A DNA stretch of 64,000 bases from Aporrectodea caliginosa (GCA_020284085.1 JACEVL010000292.1:134001-198000), one strand, 5' to 3'. Shown: positions 12,216-23,100, numbered from the stretch's first letter. The notes: generated from the letters alone by a model not told the origin. Numbers and translations are program-made.

Positions 12216-12559
12216 GAAAACTCAGATTACTTGCCAAATTCGATCAGTTTGACATACTTCATAGTTTTCATAGCAGAATAACATTCATCAGGCAAACTTC
12301 ATATATAGTGTATTGTCAGAGCTACCTCTTTCTCGTCTTCCATCTCCTACTTCAATCATAACACTTGTAAAGCTGATATCAGTCTACTATCTAGTCAGAG
12401 ACATTTTGGAGATGAATTAGTCTCTCTGGAGTTATTTCCCGTTCGATCTTCGCAACTCAGCAAGTCTTCAAAGCAGTAAGGTCTCTCTCAATTGCTCGCT
12501 TGAGATAAGGAAATATTGGCTATAGCATTTTAAATTTTAAAGTCACGCAGTTCAGATCC

Positions 12560-12830
12560 GTGAGTCTCATGAGATCAAAAGAGGGGGATAAGCTGCTAGA
12601 AACAGATGAGTCCTTACCTTTGACCTCAACGATATAATGCAATTAGCAAAGAGAACAGACACGATAGACGAATCCCAACGGGTCGAAGAAATAAAAAGAC
12701 CGGGTAACCCGTTCGTTTTTCCAATTATGGCACAATAAAAACCATTCGAAGCGCGAGTGCCATATTTATGAAACTGAGAAATGAACAAAAACAAAGATAA
12801 GTTGACAGCCATAGAAACAAGCCAAAGCAA
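12560..12830 (-). mobile_element. LINE C-terminal fragment
   Basis: Minus-strand frame contains FHKYGTRASNGFYC and, near its end, SLRSKVRTHLF, matching the pattern YGTR......G...WN.LP......K..LR.HLF at the end of LINE polyproteins. Short and degenerate. Confidence 0.5.
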
Positions 12831-13099
12831 TGCGATCTATGACTGCGAAGTTCAGAAGATTTTCAGGTGGTATATGCATGTTCAGTTTTATCAAGCCCAT
12901 ATTGCGGACACAGGTCCCAAGGGGTTGAAAGTGACCAGATGAGCGCCCCAGTCACATAAGAACACGAAATGTGGTCTGACCAACGCCCGTTGAATTTCCA
13001 ACTGCAGTTCTCTCATTAACAGACCATGTCAATCGCATATCTCGAACATGATTTTATCATCTACGCCAAATTCGCACTATCCATCACTCACTCTCTCCT

Positions 13100-13665
13100 C
13101 ACGAGGTCAACACCCTCGACAATGCATTGATCTGTAGGGCCTACTATGGTTGATTTCGGCAACTCCATCTTTGCTGGTCTCTCTCTACTAAGCCTCTCAA
13201 AGCTTCAGTCCATTCTTAACGTCTCCGCCCGCCTTATTTGTGGTCTCCCAAAGTATTCTCACATATCCACCTTCATTCGGGAAACTCGTCACTGGCTTCC
13301 TGTGCCCCAGCGCATTCAGTTCAAGATTCTCACACTTATGCGCAACTCTCTGCTTGGGGTAGCTCCTTCATACCTTCAGACCTTATGTACATCGGTCTCT
13401 ACACACCCTGGTCGCTCTGCTCTCCGCTCGGCCGCCAGAGACATTCTAGCTGTCCCTCGCATGTGTGGTGCAACTGCTCAATCCAGAAGCTTTGCCTATG
13501 TCGTTGAAACCACCTTCCGCATGAATTGCGTCTTGAGCTCCTCAGCCGTTCCTTTCCTCTGCTTCAGAGACGCCTTATGTGTTAGAAGCAGCATTGACCT
13601 GGGTCGGGAGCGCCTCTGAATCTGCGAGTGGCGCTATACAAATGTTCAGTTATAATTACCATAAC
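13100..13665 (+). mobile_element. CR1/L2-like LINE 3' fragment
   Basis: Open frame 13146-13619 carries KLQSILNVSARLICGLPKYS, HWLPVPQRIQFKILTLMRN and SRSFAYVVETTFRMN, clearly related to the copies at 8.4 kb and 62.7 kb. The 3' end has GGGAGCGCCTCTGA and GGCGCTATACAAATG, the shared LINE/SINE tail. Catalytic RT motifs are missing through 5' truncation. Confidence 0.85.
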
Positions 13666-14379
13666 AATTGCAACAATTACATATTGTCATGAGAGGAGAT
13701 CAGAATAATGCAATACAATACAGTACCTACAACTGCATTCTGATATTGCCCTTTTACCAAAGTTCAGAAGTGCACACACGCACAGAGGTGCAGATGAAAT
13801 TAAATTGCGCGAAGGACTTGCTCAAGGTCCATACACAGTAACCGCCTCGGACGAGGGTCGAATCCGTACTCTCTCCGCGTTACAGTCCAGCCGATTTAAC
13901 CAATAGAGACAGCTGGCAACGTGCTGTGGAAACAGAAACGTTCCAGACAGCGACACGCCACAGTTGCTGATGATAATAAGTGAACAGTTAGCAAGCGGCG
14001 TAACAAGCGGAGAAGCATGATACAGTGTGATTGGAGAGGAACAGGTACCTAACGCCACAGACTAATATAGCCAGCTCTGTGTTAAGTCATTTTTGTGGAA
14101 GATAGACTGAATGGGAAAGAAGGAACAAGAGAGTGAAAAGATCAGAAACAGTTCAGCCTGTCAGCTACGACCGTCAATCAAGTTAAATAACTCATTCAGA
14201 GTCATTGAGCCCGATTTTACTGCAATTGTCATGTCAGTGCTCACCTGAATATTGTATCGTGTTTGTCGTAATTATTGCATGGCGTCTCCTAAAAATACAT
14301 GGTCGCTTCCAGCATGAGAGCGAAGCGGAAATTCATTCTCGCGCAGTCAATGTCATAATCTGTTTATGAATATTTATAG
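13666..14379. other. Intron with a tRNA-like SINE head
   Basis: Apart from the SINE-like block at 13820-13935, no feature was recognised between the LINE and the TRADD-N-like exon. Confidence 0.4.
13820..13935 (-). mobile_element. tRNA-derived SINE head (degenerate)
   Basis: On the minus strand a polymerase III A-box-like TATTGGTTAAATCGG precedes a B-box-like ACGGATTCGACCCTCGT. The order and spacing (about 45 bases) are those of a tRNA-derived SINE. No complete cloverleaf can be drawn, so it is not a functional tRNA gene. Confidence 0.5.
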
Positions 14380-14736
14380 TTGTGGTAAGAGTTCATGCTA
14401 ATCTGGACGGAGAGAATGTCATCGAGCCCGAAAACGAAATTGTTACAAAGATAGCAAAACTTCTCAGTGGCATTTCAATTGACGAATCAAGTAAAATACT
14501 TGAACTTGCATATGGAAAACTAATTGCTGCTAAGACAGGTCAAAGCATCGTTCTCTACATCTACTGTCAGATCATCGAAGAACTACAACAACTACACGAG
14601 TCGTTGACCTCAGGACGACTCAAGGATTCCGTTGAATTGTGCTTCAATAGCTTATTGGTTCGATCACAGAAAGTAACAGTGACAGCAGTTACTGTATCCT
14701 ATGAAGAGTTCCAGAAGATGCGAACGTATTTCAAAG
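14380..14736 (+). CDS. TRADD-N-like domain exon of the CARD gene
   Basis: Open frame from a TTTATAG acceptor (phase 1, matching the CARD exon at 9953) to AAAG|GTCAATA, a weak donor also in phase 1. The 118-residue product has an acidic start, a helix, then the pattern strand (QSIVLYIYC), long helix (ELQQLHESLTSGRLKDSVEL), strand (KVTVTAVTV), helix (EEFQKMRTYF). This order and the spacing around GRL resemble the N-terminal alpha-beta domain of TRADD. TRADD-N domains have been reported in metazoan and bacterial cell-death and conflict proteins. The assignment is by eye and not proven; the domain could be another adaptor fold. If no splice occurs at 14736 the frame runs on to a stop at 14789. 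Confidence 0.55.
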
Positions 14737-15137
14737 GTCAATACCTGTTTCTAATTAATTTAATAATAATGATTCGCTGTATATTGTAGGTTTCTAGTCA
14801 TTGTAACGCATAGAAATCGTAATCATATTAATAAACTGAGTAATCTAATAATTCAGTCTCTCGTTCAAAGCATAAAATAAGAAAAAGTAATCAGTGAGCG
14901 ACACCTGATGAAGTACAAAATCACTTATTACTTGAAATCACTTGAATCACATAATACTTAGTGCTCAGCATTTGAGAGACACGGTAAAGGGCAAGATGAA
15001 GTGTCATAATGCAAACAGCTAGTTAGTGTCATTAAAATGATTACTGGAATTTGTATGGTTTGTGAATAAACAGTAAATTTAGCATAGCCTATGACATTCT
15101 GGAAAAGCATCTTTACATTTTTTTATATTTTAAACAG

Positions 15138-15166
15138 AAACAGATCATCAGCCATCTAAGACAACG
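15138..15166 (+). CDS. Possible 29-base micro-exon of the CARD gene
   Basis: TTTTAAACAG|AAACAG...ACAACG|GTGAGT gives a 29-base exon that keeps the frame of the preceding phase-1 exon and ends in phase 0 (residues ETDHQPSKTT). Both splice sites are good. No following exon was secured: the Gmr1-like insertion starts just downstream. A frame 19076-19132 after ATTCTTCAG would fit as a terminal exon but has no other support. Confidence 0.3.
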
Positions 15167-15239
15167 GTGAGTTGTGAAACTGCTTTGTCTTACTAATTCA
15201 TAGCAAAAATATAAAACCTTCGTAAATAATTTTGAAAAA

Positions 15240-15665
15240 TACCCTTGTCACCAACACTTTTCTTTCTTAGTTGTGACCTACCTCAAGAACTTTCCTTATC
15301 TCTACATATAAATTGCTCAACGACTTCTAACTGTTTAAGAATTAAATTGACACAGTTCTTTGAATGTTTCTTTCTTTCTTCAAACACAGTTTAATAACAA
15401 CAAACTCAACTCTTGCCTTAAAACAACTGTACTACACTGTATAGTTCAAATTCACTGTCATCAGCAGTTTCTAAGTTTGGCGCGCTAACTGCACGTGTAG
15501 AGAATCTATCGTCAGCCAATATTTAGGCTACTTTAGGCCAAGCGCCCACGAGCCGACAGCGCAACTAAGGCCTAAGACTAAAACGCTTAACAATCGATAC
15601 ACATTATATATATATCAACCTAAAGAACACCTGTGCTCATTATATATGCAAAACACTTGTTCACA
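15240..15665 (-). mobile_element. Putative 3' LTR and polypurine tract of Gmr1-like element
   Basis: Downstream of the pol stop (in minus orientation) lies a purine tract AAAGAAAGGGAAGGAGG at 15669-15685, the expected plus-strand primer. It is followed within a few bases by TGTGAACAAG, a plausible LTR start. A segment of about 425 bases ending near GGTGACA could be the LTR. No second copy was seen right of the coding region, so the outer boundary is a guess. Confidence 0.45.
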
Positions 15666-15780
15666 TTACCTCCTTCCCTTTCTTTGGATTGAGCAAATTA
15701 AACTTAAAAATTTGCGAAATCATCAGGTACTAAATTATGCAATAAACTTAATACTATATAATACAGTAAAATAGACAATC

Positions 15781-18700
15781 TTATAATCTAGATAAACAAT
15801 CTGCTACAACATTTAATCGTCCTTTCTTATAATTAACCTCTACATCAAAAGTTTGCAGTGCTAAAGCCCAACGCACCAGTTTAGCAGACTTAGACATAGA
15901 TTCAGTCAGATAAGTTAAAGGATTGTGATCGGTAAAGATGTGAACTTTAGATCCAATTATTATCTCTTTCAACTTATTTAGAGCCCAAACAATAGCATAG
16001 GCTTCTTTCTCTACAGTTGCCCATCTCTTCTGAGTGTCAGTCAATTTCTGACTTATAAATGATACAGGGCGTTCTATTCCCTTATCATCCATCTGTGTTA
16101 AAACAGCTCCTACTGCAAAATCACTGCTATCACAGTACAAATTAAAAGGTTTTCCAACATCAAAAACATATAAAACAACTTTAGAGCGTACAGCATCTTT
16201 AAGTAAATTAAATGCCTGTTGATGTCTATCAGTCCAATCAATCTTATCTGGAACATGTTTACTTGTCAAATCAGATAGAGGCTTCGCAATCTGTGCAAAA
16301 TCTTTGATAAACTGTCTATAGTAACCAAAAAATCCCAGCAATTGCTTAACTTGTTTCTTCGTTTCTGGGGTTTTCAAATTAATTAAACTTTCAATTCTAT
16401 CTGGATTCATTTGAATTGTTCCAGAACCAACCACATGACCGATAAACTTTACCTCACTCTTACCAAAGATACATTTCTTTAAGTTCAAAGTAATGTTATG
16501 CAGTCTCATTTGCATTAAATATGCATCTAAATGCTGTAAATGAATCTTCCAATCATCTGAATGCACAGCAATGTCATCTACATAGGGCTCAGCAAATTCA
16601 TTTATAGGCTGTAAAACCATGTTAATTGCTTTAACAAATGTTCTTCCTGAGTTGATCATTCCGAAAGGAACACGAGTAAACTCGTACAGTCCATTGTGAG
16701 TAACAAAAGCAGTTTTCCATTGATCAGTTTGCTTAACAGGACAAGTCCAGTAAGCACTTCGACAATCAAAAATCGAGATCACATTTGATTTTCCAACTTT
16801 GTGCAACACGTCTTTTACAATCGGCATCGGATATTTACAATCCACAGTGAACGAGTTAATGTATCTGTAGTCGCAGGCAAGTCTCAGAGAACCGTCTTTC
16901 TTTTTAACAATTACCAACGGACTTGCCATTCTGCTCGAAGATGGTTTTATAATGTTGGCTTGAAGCATTTCTTTAATTTGTCGTTCAACTTCTGCTCGAT
17001 AGATGAGTGGAATACGGTAAGCCATAAATTCTTTTTCACGAAATTCCGGTTTCAGTTCAATTTCATGTTCAACCAATGTACATAGTCCAGGCTTTTCAGA
17101 AAATCGATCAGAATATTTGTTTAGTACTTCCAGCAATTGTTTTTGTTGAGTCAATGTTAAATGGTTAATCTGATCAGGATCAAGATTCAGTGAATTCTTT
17201 TCATCTTGCAAGTCATTCTTCGTCAACAACTCAACCACTGAACCAAAGTCTTCATCTTCTTCAACGATTAATCCACAACTCATTGCTCTTGTAATGTACT
17301 TTCTGATTTTATTTGCGTGAATTATCTTTCGACAATCGTCACCCATGTCAATCAAATAAGAGTACTTTGACCTTCGTTGTATGACAGTACATGGACCATG
17401 CCATCGTGAAATCAGTTTATTCGTTGAAGTCGGATATAACACAATGACTTTTTCACCCGGTTCAAATTCTTTATGTTTCGCTCTTTTGTTGTATTGATTC
17501 GTATACTGTAATTGCTTCTCTCGTGAATATGATTCTGCAAACAGTAATGCTTTTTCCATATTTGCTTTCATGTCTTTCAAGTACTTTTCTGGTTGGATTC
17601 CAATATGAGGTGGTAAATTAATTTCTCTTGTCCAACTTTCTTTTAAAATTGCCAATGGTCCACGCGGAATCTTTCCATACACCAACATATAAGGAGCAAT
17701 TCCAGTAGTTGCATTCGGTACTTCTCGTAATGCCCACACTGTAAACGGAATTACTTTGTGCCATTGCCTTGGATTGTCAACAATTACATGATGGATCATT
17801 TTCTTGAATGTTTGGTTCCATCGTTCTACTAATCCAGCTGCCTCTGGATGACCTGGCGTATCAAATCTTGGACTACACCCCATTAAATTCAGAAATTCTC
17901 TTGTCAGACTCGCAGTAAAATTTGTTCCTTGGTCACTTGTGATCACTGAAGGTACACCAACGTTCATAAACAACTCCATCAAAGCATCACACACAGCTTT
18001 CGCAGTTAATGATTTCAACAGAAACACTGTAGGCCATCTTGTGCAAGAATCGACAATACATAAACAGTACTTGTGACCTGCAGCAGATGCTGGCTCGATT
18101 GGTCCTACACAATCCACCGTAATTCTTCTAAACGCCACATCTTCTCTTGGAATTGGAGTGATAGGAACCCTGTCCATCACCAAACGTCTTGCCTTTAATT
18201 GACATTTCTCACATGATTTGCAAAATTTCACTATATCTCTTCTCATCTTTGGCCACGTAAAAGACAACTTTATTCGTTCTCTAGTTTTCTCTTCTCCAAG
18301 ATGTCCTCCAAATACTGATTCGTGAGCCAACTCCATCACTTTCATTCGTCGCTCTTTTGGTAACACCAATTGATATATCGTTTGCTCTAATATTCGATAT
18401 CTCTTGTACAGTAAGCCATTTACCACGCAGAATTCAGATTCTTTATCTGGCGCTAAATTCCACCATGCTTTCAATGATTCATCTTGTCTCTGCTGTTCTT
18501 CGAATTTCTTTGCGTCTGCAATCTGCATCTGTTGTTCTTCATCTTTCTCATCTTCTTGAAACAAATCTCCTATCTCCACATCACACTCGTTATCCTCTTT
18601 CGTTTCATTTAGATTACCATTCTCGCATGCAGCCATCTCTTGTTCACTCATCTCTGCTGTTATACCGTCTTGTATTAAACTTTGTTGATCGTCGCTTTCG

Positions 18701-18990
18701 TTTTCCTCCTCACTTGAACTTTCAGTTTCACTTTCCTCTTCCACATCTACCACTTTCTTTCGCTGACTCTGCAATCTCGTCGTTACATTCGCTTGCACAT
18801 CTCCTTGTATCATTTTCACTTGTGGCACGGCTTTAAGTTCTGCAATGATTTCTGGATGCAACCGCCACACAGGTGCTAGGCACCTAGGCTCACACGGTAG
18901 CGGCGTCACAAAATGGCCATATAGTATTATTGCCATAGTGAGAACGGATCGGTTATACAAGTAACATGTCCGATGACATCCGCTTTTCAA
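15781..18990 (-). CDS. Gmr1-like Ty3/gypsy pol: integrase-RT-RNase H
   Basis: One uninterrupted 1069-codon frame. Residues 1-80 look like a junction with the end of a protease region; 80-170 are a very acidic linker. Integrase follows: zinc site H223, H230, C260, C263; core D293, D353 and E389 (D-x35-E); a GPY/F-like module about 510-560. Reverse transcriptase comes next (about 645-860) with YVDD at 803-806, then RNase H (about 945-1069; D954, E996, D1021). Integrase before RT is the reverse of ordinary Ty3/gypsy and defines the Gmr1 group, described from deuterostomes. No gag, no clear protease and no 5' LTR are visible, so the copy is 5' truncated; the ATG used is arbitrary. All catalytic residues and the whole frame are intact, pointing to recent insertion, here in an intron or just after the CARD gene. 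Confidence 0.93.
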   Translation of the reverse strand: MKSGCHRTCYLYNRSVLTMAIILYGHFVTPLPCEPRCLAPVWRLHPEIIAELKAVPQVKMIQGDVQANVTTRLQSQRKKVVDVEEESETESSSEEENESDDQQSLIQDGITAEMSEQEMAACENGNLNETKEDNECDVEIGDLFQEDEKDEEQQMQIADAKKFEEQQRQDESLKAWWNLAPDKESEFCVVNGLLYKRYRILEQTIYQLVLPKERRMKVMELAHESVFGGHLGEEKTRERIKLSFTWPKMRRDIVKFCKSCEKCQLKARRLVMDRVPITPIPREDVAFRRITVDCVGPIEPASAAGHKYCLCIVDSCTRWPTVFLLKSLTAKAVCDALMELFMNVGVPSVITSDQGTNFTASLTREFLNLMGCSPRFDTPGHPEAAGLVERWNQTFKKMIHHVIVDNPRQWHKVIPFTVWALREVPNATTGIAPYMLVYGKIPRGPLAILKESWTREINLPPHIGIQPEKYLKDMKANMEKALLFAESYSREKQLQYTNQYNKRAKHKEFEPGEKVIVLYPTSTNKLISRWHGPCTVIQRRSKYSYLIDMGDDCRKIIHANKIRKYITRAMSCGLIVEEDEDFGSVVELLTKNDLQDEKNSLNLDPDQINHLTLTQQKQLLEVLNKYSDRFSEKPGLCTLVEHEIELKPEFREKEFMAYRIPLIYRAEVERQIKEMLQANIIKPSSSRMASPLVIVKKKDGSLRLACDYRYINSFTVDCKYPMPIVKDVLHKVGKSNVISIFDCRSAYWTCPVKQTDQWKTAFVTHNGLYEFTRVPFGMINSGRTFVKAINMVLQPINEFAEPYVDDIAVHSDDWKIHLQHLDAYLMQMRLHNITLNLKKCIFGKSEVKFIGHVVGSGTIQMNPDRIESLINLKTPETKKQVKQLLGFFGYYRQFIKDFAQIAKPLSDLTSKHVPDKIDWTDRHQQAFNLLKDAVRSKVVLYVFDVGKPFNLYCDSSDFAVGAVLTQMDDKGIERPVSFISQKLTDTQKRWATVEKEAYAIVWALNKLKEIIIGSKVHIFTDHNPLTYLTESMSKSAKLVRWALALQTFDVEVNYKKGRLNVVADCLSRL

Positions 18991-19000
18991 TCGATCTCCG

Positions 19001-19370
19001 TTTTCCCCATATTATTGTCCCTAGTAAGTAAATGAAGCATCGAGTTAATTAGATGCAATTTTCATTATTCTTCAGTTCAGTGTTATTTGCCGCCCATTCG
19101 AAACGTATTCTATACAGAAGCTGTTTGATTAGTTCTTTCAAATGGCGCCAGAATGGCCTCTAACATTCTATTGTTACGCTTTGGTGACGGATGTTGAAGG
19201 TATGGAAGATCAAATTGTATAGCATAAACAGAGCAGTGGTTGCTAACGTGTAATGAAACGTGTACGTTATAATAATCGCAATCGTAAATTGTAAATATCT
19301 AAAGCAATAATCCGAAGCTAAGCGCAGGGCACCAATTTATTCACGAGCCTGCGTCGCATGAGAGGGGTTG
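19001..19370. other. Unassigned DNA between Gmr1-like element and FREP upstream block
   Basis: No repeat or coding family seen. A possible acceptor ATTCTTCAG at 19075 is mentioned under the CARD gene. Confidence 0.35.
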
Positions 19371-19377
19371 TCCATAG

Positions 19378-19860
19378 ATCGATGTTCAGTGGAGGTCCGA
19401 GTCCGGTTGCTAAAGAGACCGAACAAAGGAGGCAGAGCAGCGGCTAAAGCGGGTAAGCTATACCACGTGACGTACACGTGGCACACGACGCCCGTGGGAT
19501 TGGAAGTCTGAGATAAAGCGTAGGCCTAACCAAGAGAAGAACTCAACAGTTACAGGAGAGTCTCTGACTTCGCTTCATCGTCAGTTTCGAACAAGGACAG
19601 CAACACATTCGCCACCAATAAACAAGTATGATAGCTTTGACGCTTGATGTTTGATATTTAATAAGAGCCGTCGCAGACTTTAGATGTATTACACGTTTTG
19701 AAAAGAGAGAAATTTTAAAAGATCTCATCGTTAATTTTAGAAATCAATCATATCTGCTATTGACCAGTTGTAACCGTTTTATTTAAATGATCTGAAACTG
19801 TCGACAGGATGCTTGCAAAGTAGTGTTGTCAACATATTGTTCATAGACATCTATCTACAT
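19378..19860 (+). promoter_or_regulatory. Upstream block of FREP gene, copy 1, with CACGTG palindrome
   Basis: This block recurs in the same orientation at 34256-34745 with high identity over about 480 bases, and lies 0.6-1 kb before the FREP start codon. It contains the 19-base palindrome CCACGTGACGTACACGTGG (19463-19481): two E-boxes (CACGTG) flanking ACGT, preserved exactly in both copies. E-boxes bind bHLH(-Zip) factors and the central TGACGT resembles a CRE half-site. Calling it regulatory is inference from position and conservation; it might also be part of an unrecognised dispersed repeat. Confidence 0.5.
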
Positions 19861-19863
19861 GTA

Positions 19864-19881
19864 TCTGTCTGTCTGTCTGGT

Positions 19882-19916
<35 letters not shown>

Positions 19917-20022
19917 TTGTCTGTCTGTTTGTCTGTCTGTCTGTTTGTCTGTCTGTTTGTCTGTCTGTCTGTTTGTCTGTCTGTTTGTTTGTCTGTCTGT
20001 TTGTCTGTCTGTTTGTAAGTTC
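19864..20022. repeat. (CTGT)n microsatellite
   Basis: About 160 bases of CTGT with interspersed TTGT variants. It creates long open frames in several phases on both strands that are not genes. Confidence 0.97.
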
Positions 20023-20044
20023 CAAATTTTTAAAGTGCCACTCG

Positions 20045-20318
20045 GAAGTCAAGCGCAGAGGTAAAAGCCAAGCGCATGCACGGTCGAAAGCCAAGCGCAC
20101 GGTCGAAAGTCAAGCACAGGGGCGAAAGACAAGCGCAGGGACGAAAGTCAAGCACAGGGGCGAAAGCCAAGCGCAGGGACGAAAGTCAAGCACAGGGGCG
20201 AAAGCCAAGCGCAGGGATGAAAGCCAAGCACAGGGGCGAAAGCCAAGCGCAGGGATGAAAGCCAAGCACAGGGGCGAAAGCCAAGCCCAGTGACGAAACC
20301 TAAGCGCAGAAACGAATG
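20045..20318. repeat. ~20-bp GC-rich minisatellite
   Basis: About thirteen imperfect copies of a unit close to AAGCGCAGGGACGAAAGYC / AAGCACAGGGGCGAAAGCC. The two variants alternate in the middle, giving a 40-base higher order. It directly precedes the first FREP exon. Confidence 0.93.
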
Positions 20319-20431
20319 CCAAGCGAAAAATTCATTCGTCATAGTTGAACCTGATGTTAATCTGCCATTATTAAATTTTGTTACATGCTGTATATTCTAT
20401 ATTGCCTCTAATGCATTTGTTCATAGATAAC

Positions 20432-20737
20432 ATGCTGAACCTGAGCAAGAGAGCGGTATTCCTACTGTCTCTTGCGGCTGTTGTTTGTGAGCTGGGCAAC
20501 TGCACTGAATATACGGCAGTGTACGATGGTGATGGGAGGCGTCAGTGTGCAGTTGGTCAGCCACATGAGGTCCGTCTTTCGACCAACACGGCGATCCTTG
20601 AATGCTTAAGATTATGCGATGACAATCCAGAATGCGTCGTCTTCAATCTCTACAACAACACCAAATGTGAAACATTCACTTGTCCATCCAGATTGCCCCG
20701 TGGTTACCAGCTCGTAGAATTCTGTAAAAGCTTTCGG
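20432..20737 (+). CDS. FREP gene exon 1: signal peptide and PAN/apple-like module
   Basis: First exon of a six-exon fibrinogen-related protein gene. The ATG at 20432 opens a typical signal peptide (residues 1 to about 22: basic start, then FLLSLAAVV); another in-frame ATG at 20411 is possible. A cysteine-rich stretch follows, with ECLRLCDDNPECVVFNLY and KCETFTC, the spacing of a PAN/apple module (C...C....C...F......C). Such modules bind carbohydrate or protein. Donor CGG|GTAAGT, phase 0. Downstream exons at 24322, 27031, 28044, 29491 and 31502 keep the frame and give about 368 residues in total. The product should be secreted. Confidence 0.75.
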
Positions 20738-21231
20738 GTAAGTTTCGAATCATTTAAATTCATTTATTGAAAGTTTTTAATTCAGACGCAAATTGACACG
20801 TACAATAAGAAGTGAACACACATGCAGACAAAATATGGACTTATTGAATCACTGAAAGACAGACTGGTTGATTCATTCATTTACTCATTTACCCGGTTCA
20901 AACTTACTTGCATTTTATATTTATTGAGGTAGAAGTTTTAGCAGTTGCATTCCTTTAGTAATAATAATAATTATTATTGTGTAGCCTATAATAGCTCTGT
21001 TGCTTCAACTAATGTAGCAGCTGTAATGAAACTGTAATAATGCGTTCTGATGTAATTTTAGATAAACGATTGGAAGTTGAGATGCAGTCAACCAGAATGT
21101 GGTATTTCAAACTGTTTCTTAGTTAAACAAATAACCATAACCAGCTTACGTGTTCTATTTGTCCACATTATGCTTTGTTGCTCATTCAGTGTGTCAGATA
21201 GCGATTAAATCTATCGACAGTGCAGTGCATT
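20738..21231. other. FREP intron 1, 5' part
   Basis: AT-rich intron without recognisable features before the piggyBac-like insertion. Confidence 0.5.
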
Positions 21232-21235
21232 TTAA

Positions 21236-22258
21236 CCCTCAGATTACCAGAAATAGTTTATACACTGAGTACCAGTGGGGTCAAAAATGACCCCAACACA
21301 ATTCTTACAATAATTTTTTCCTTTTTGCATATTTATTTATTGCCTTGAAATTAAATATTAGTAAAGTATTTGTAATATATTTAGGCTGTTAAAATGAATG
21401 AATTTTTAATTTAATAGTTACAGATTAGTGTTCAAAGTGTTCGCGTGTTCAATTTTCAAAACTAATATGGACAATTATCCGGTCATTACAGTTACTGTTT
21501 ACAGATTATACAGTTATACTCGGCAAACACGACCCCATACCGCTTACAGGCGGAACAGATTATGCTGGACATCTTATAATTTTGTCCACTTGTCAAATAC
21601 TGTTCTAATAGGTGGAAGTTGCTTAGGAAATTGACGTTCTCTTCTGCACACCGCATCGTCAAATCTAAGGGCACGTGATATTTTCTGGAACCGATTTCTA
21701 GTCATGCTGTCGCTGAAACATCTTCTAAACTCTACAGCTGCTACACTATACTACATATCTTGACTTGTCAGAAATATCATTCCATGTTTCACCATAGATG
21801 GCACTGCCTTCCTAATTTATTCACTTCAGTTTCTTTTAGATTTGGATTTCTCATAACTACATGTAGTTGGAAACCTATTAGCGGACTGTCGACATTTTTG
21901 GCAATCAATATACTAATTAAACAATATATAATAGTTTACCTTTGTTAAAAAAACTTTGAAAATTCAAAATAAATGCTATCTCAATAAAAATGCATTTTGT
22001 TAATTTTACATAGGCCTACGTCAGAATCACTTTACACTGGGGTCAAAACGACCTCACTGGTACTCAGTGTATTAATGGAATACCTGCGCCATCTGGTGAC
22101 AGAAAATGTATAATGAAACTTGGAATTTTTGTACAAAACAGGAATACCTATAAAGTCAGAAAATTTCGTTGAGATATCTCTTACTGGGTGGGGGGAGTGA
22201 GCAGCACTAATGGAAACTACCTCTGGGGTAATATTTGACCCCAGAGGTACTCGCAGGG
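21236..22258. mobile_element. Non-autonomous piggyBac-like element 2
   Basis: Ends CCCTCAGATTACC and GGTACTCGCAGGG form a 13-bp inverted repeat with 3 mismatches and are flanked by TTAA (21232-21235, 22259-22262). The inner sequence has a second inverted pair: CACTGAGTACCAGTGGGGTC near 21257 and its complement near 22040-22072. GGGGTCA...TGACCCC palindromes sit beside both. No transposase frame. Terminal CCC-GGG next to TTAA is the piggyBac pattern. Confidence 0.85.
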
Positions 22259-22262
22259 TTAA

Positions 22263-23100
22263 GGCACATTATTAAACTTTAATATATAGGCCAAGTGTCG
22301 GGGTGTGCTCTTTGAAGTTTCGTCAGACTGGTGTATACTAAAGTAGTAACTGCTAGAAGATTATGCCTTCCTATTACACACTGGCTGTAGTTTTGCAAAT
22401 ACACACCAGTGGAATCGTTATAATACTCACGACTTTCAAATGGAGAAGCACATAATTAAGCTAGAATTATTAAGTGTCGCCTTTGGCTTTAAGGGTGATG
22501 CCCGGTGATAGACATGTTCTACATTTTGTCACCGTCGCCTTCGGTTTTGAGATGAGGAATATAACGACAATGGCAAAGGTGATGATAACACCAATATTAT
22601 GTTTCAACACTTTACATACGTTTCTTTAAAATAAATCTAGTAAGCAAAATCTATGTACAAGTATATGTACACAACACAAACAAAAGCTGAAAGTAACCAA
22701 CTATTGAGAGTTGGTGAACGTAGGCCTATATTTGAGGTGTTGAAATAATATAGAACCTGACAAATCCATTTTCACCTATTCTGAGAATAGTGAGAAAAAC
22801 TGAGTACGTTACATTGACATAAATTTTACAATATATCAATTTCTCTGGTTATTTACAACGAATCAGAGTTGATTAAACCGGTTTTTGAAAATCCTGTCAT
22901 TTAGTGAGAATAGTCGCTTCTTATTGGCCAACGGAATTGCCTGGTTCTGCACGAAATATCAGTCTGTAATTGACTGGTTTTGCATTGCGAACCAAAGTTT
23001 GTCATAGAGAGATGCACAGAATTATCTGGTTCTGCATCTCATAAACATTTTCATAGATGTATTTCAGTTAGCTGATCGTGCTGGTAGGCCTACTCTTAAG
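22263..23100. other. FREP intron 1, middle part
   Basis: No gene or element recognised. Near 22705-22740 a GAGAGTTGGTGAACGTA stretch resembles sequence before FReD exon 3 (26980) and the tandem copies at 23.4 and 24.8 kb. Confidence 0.4.

Noticed and set aside
16801..18836. Plus-strand frames opposite the Gmr1-like pol
   Set aside because: Shadows of the minus-strand polyprotein; no resemblance to proteins.
19813..20342. Cys-Leu-Ser-Val and Arg-Gln-Thr repeat proteins
   Set aside because: Translations of the (CTGT)n microsatellite and the 20-bp minisatellite.
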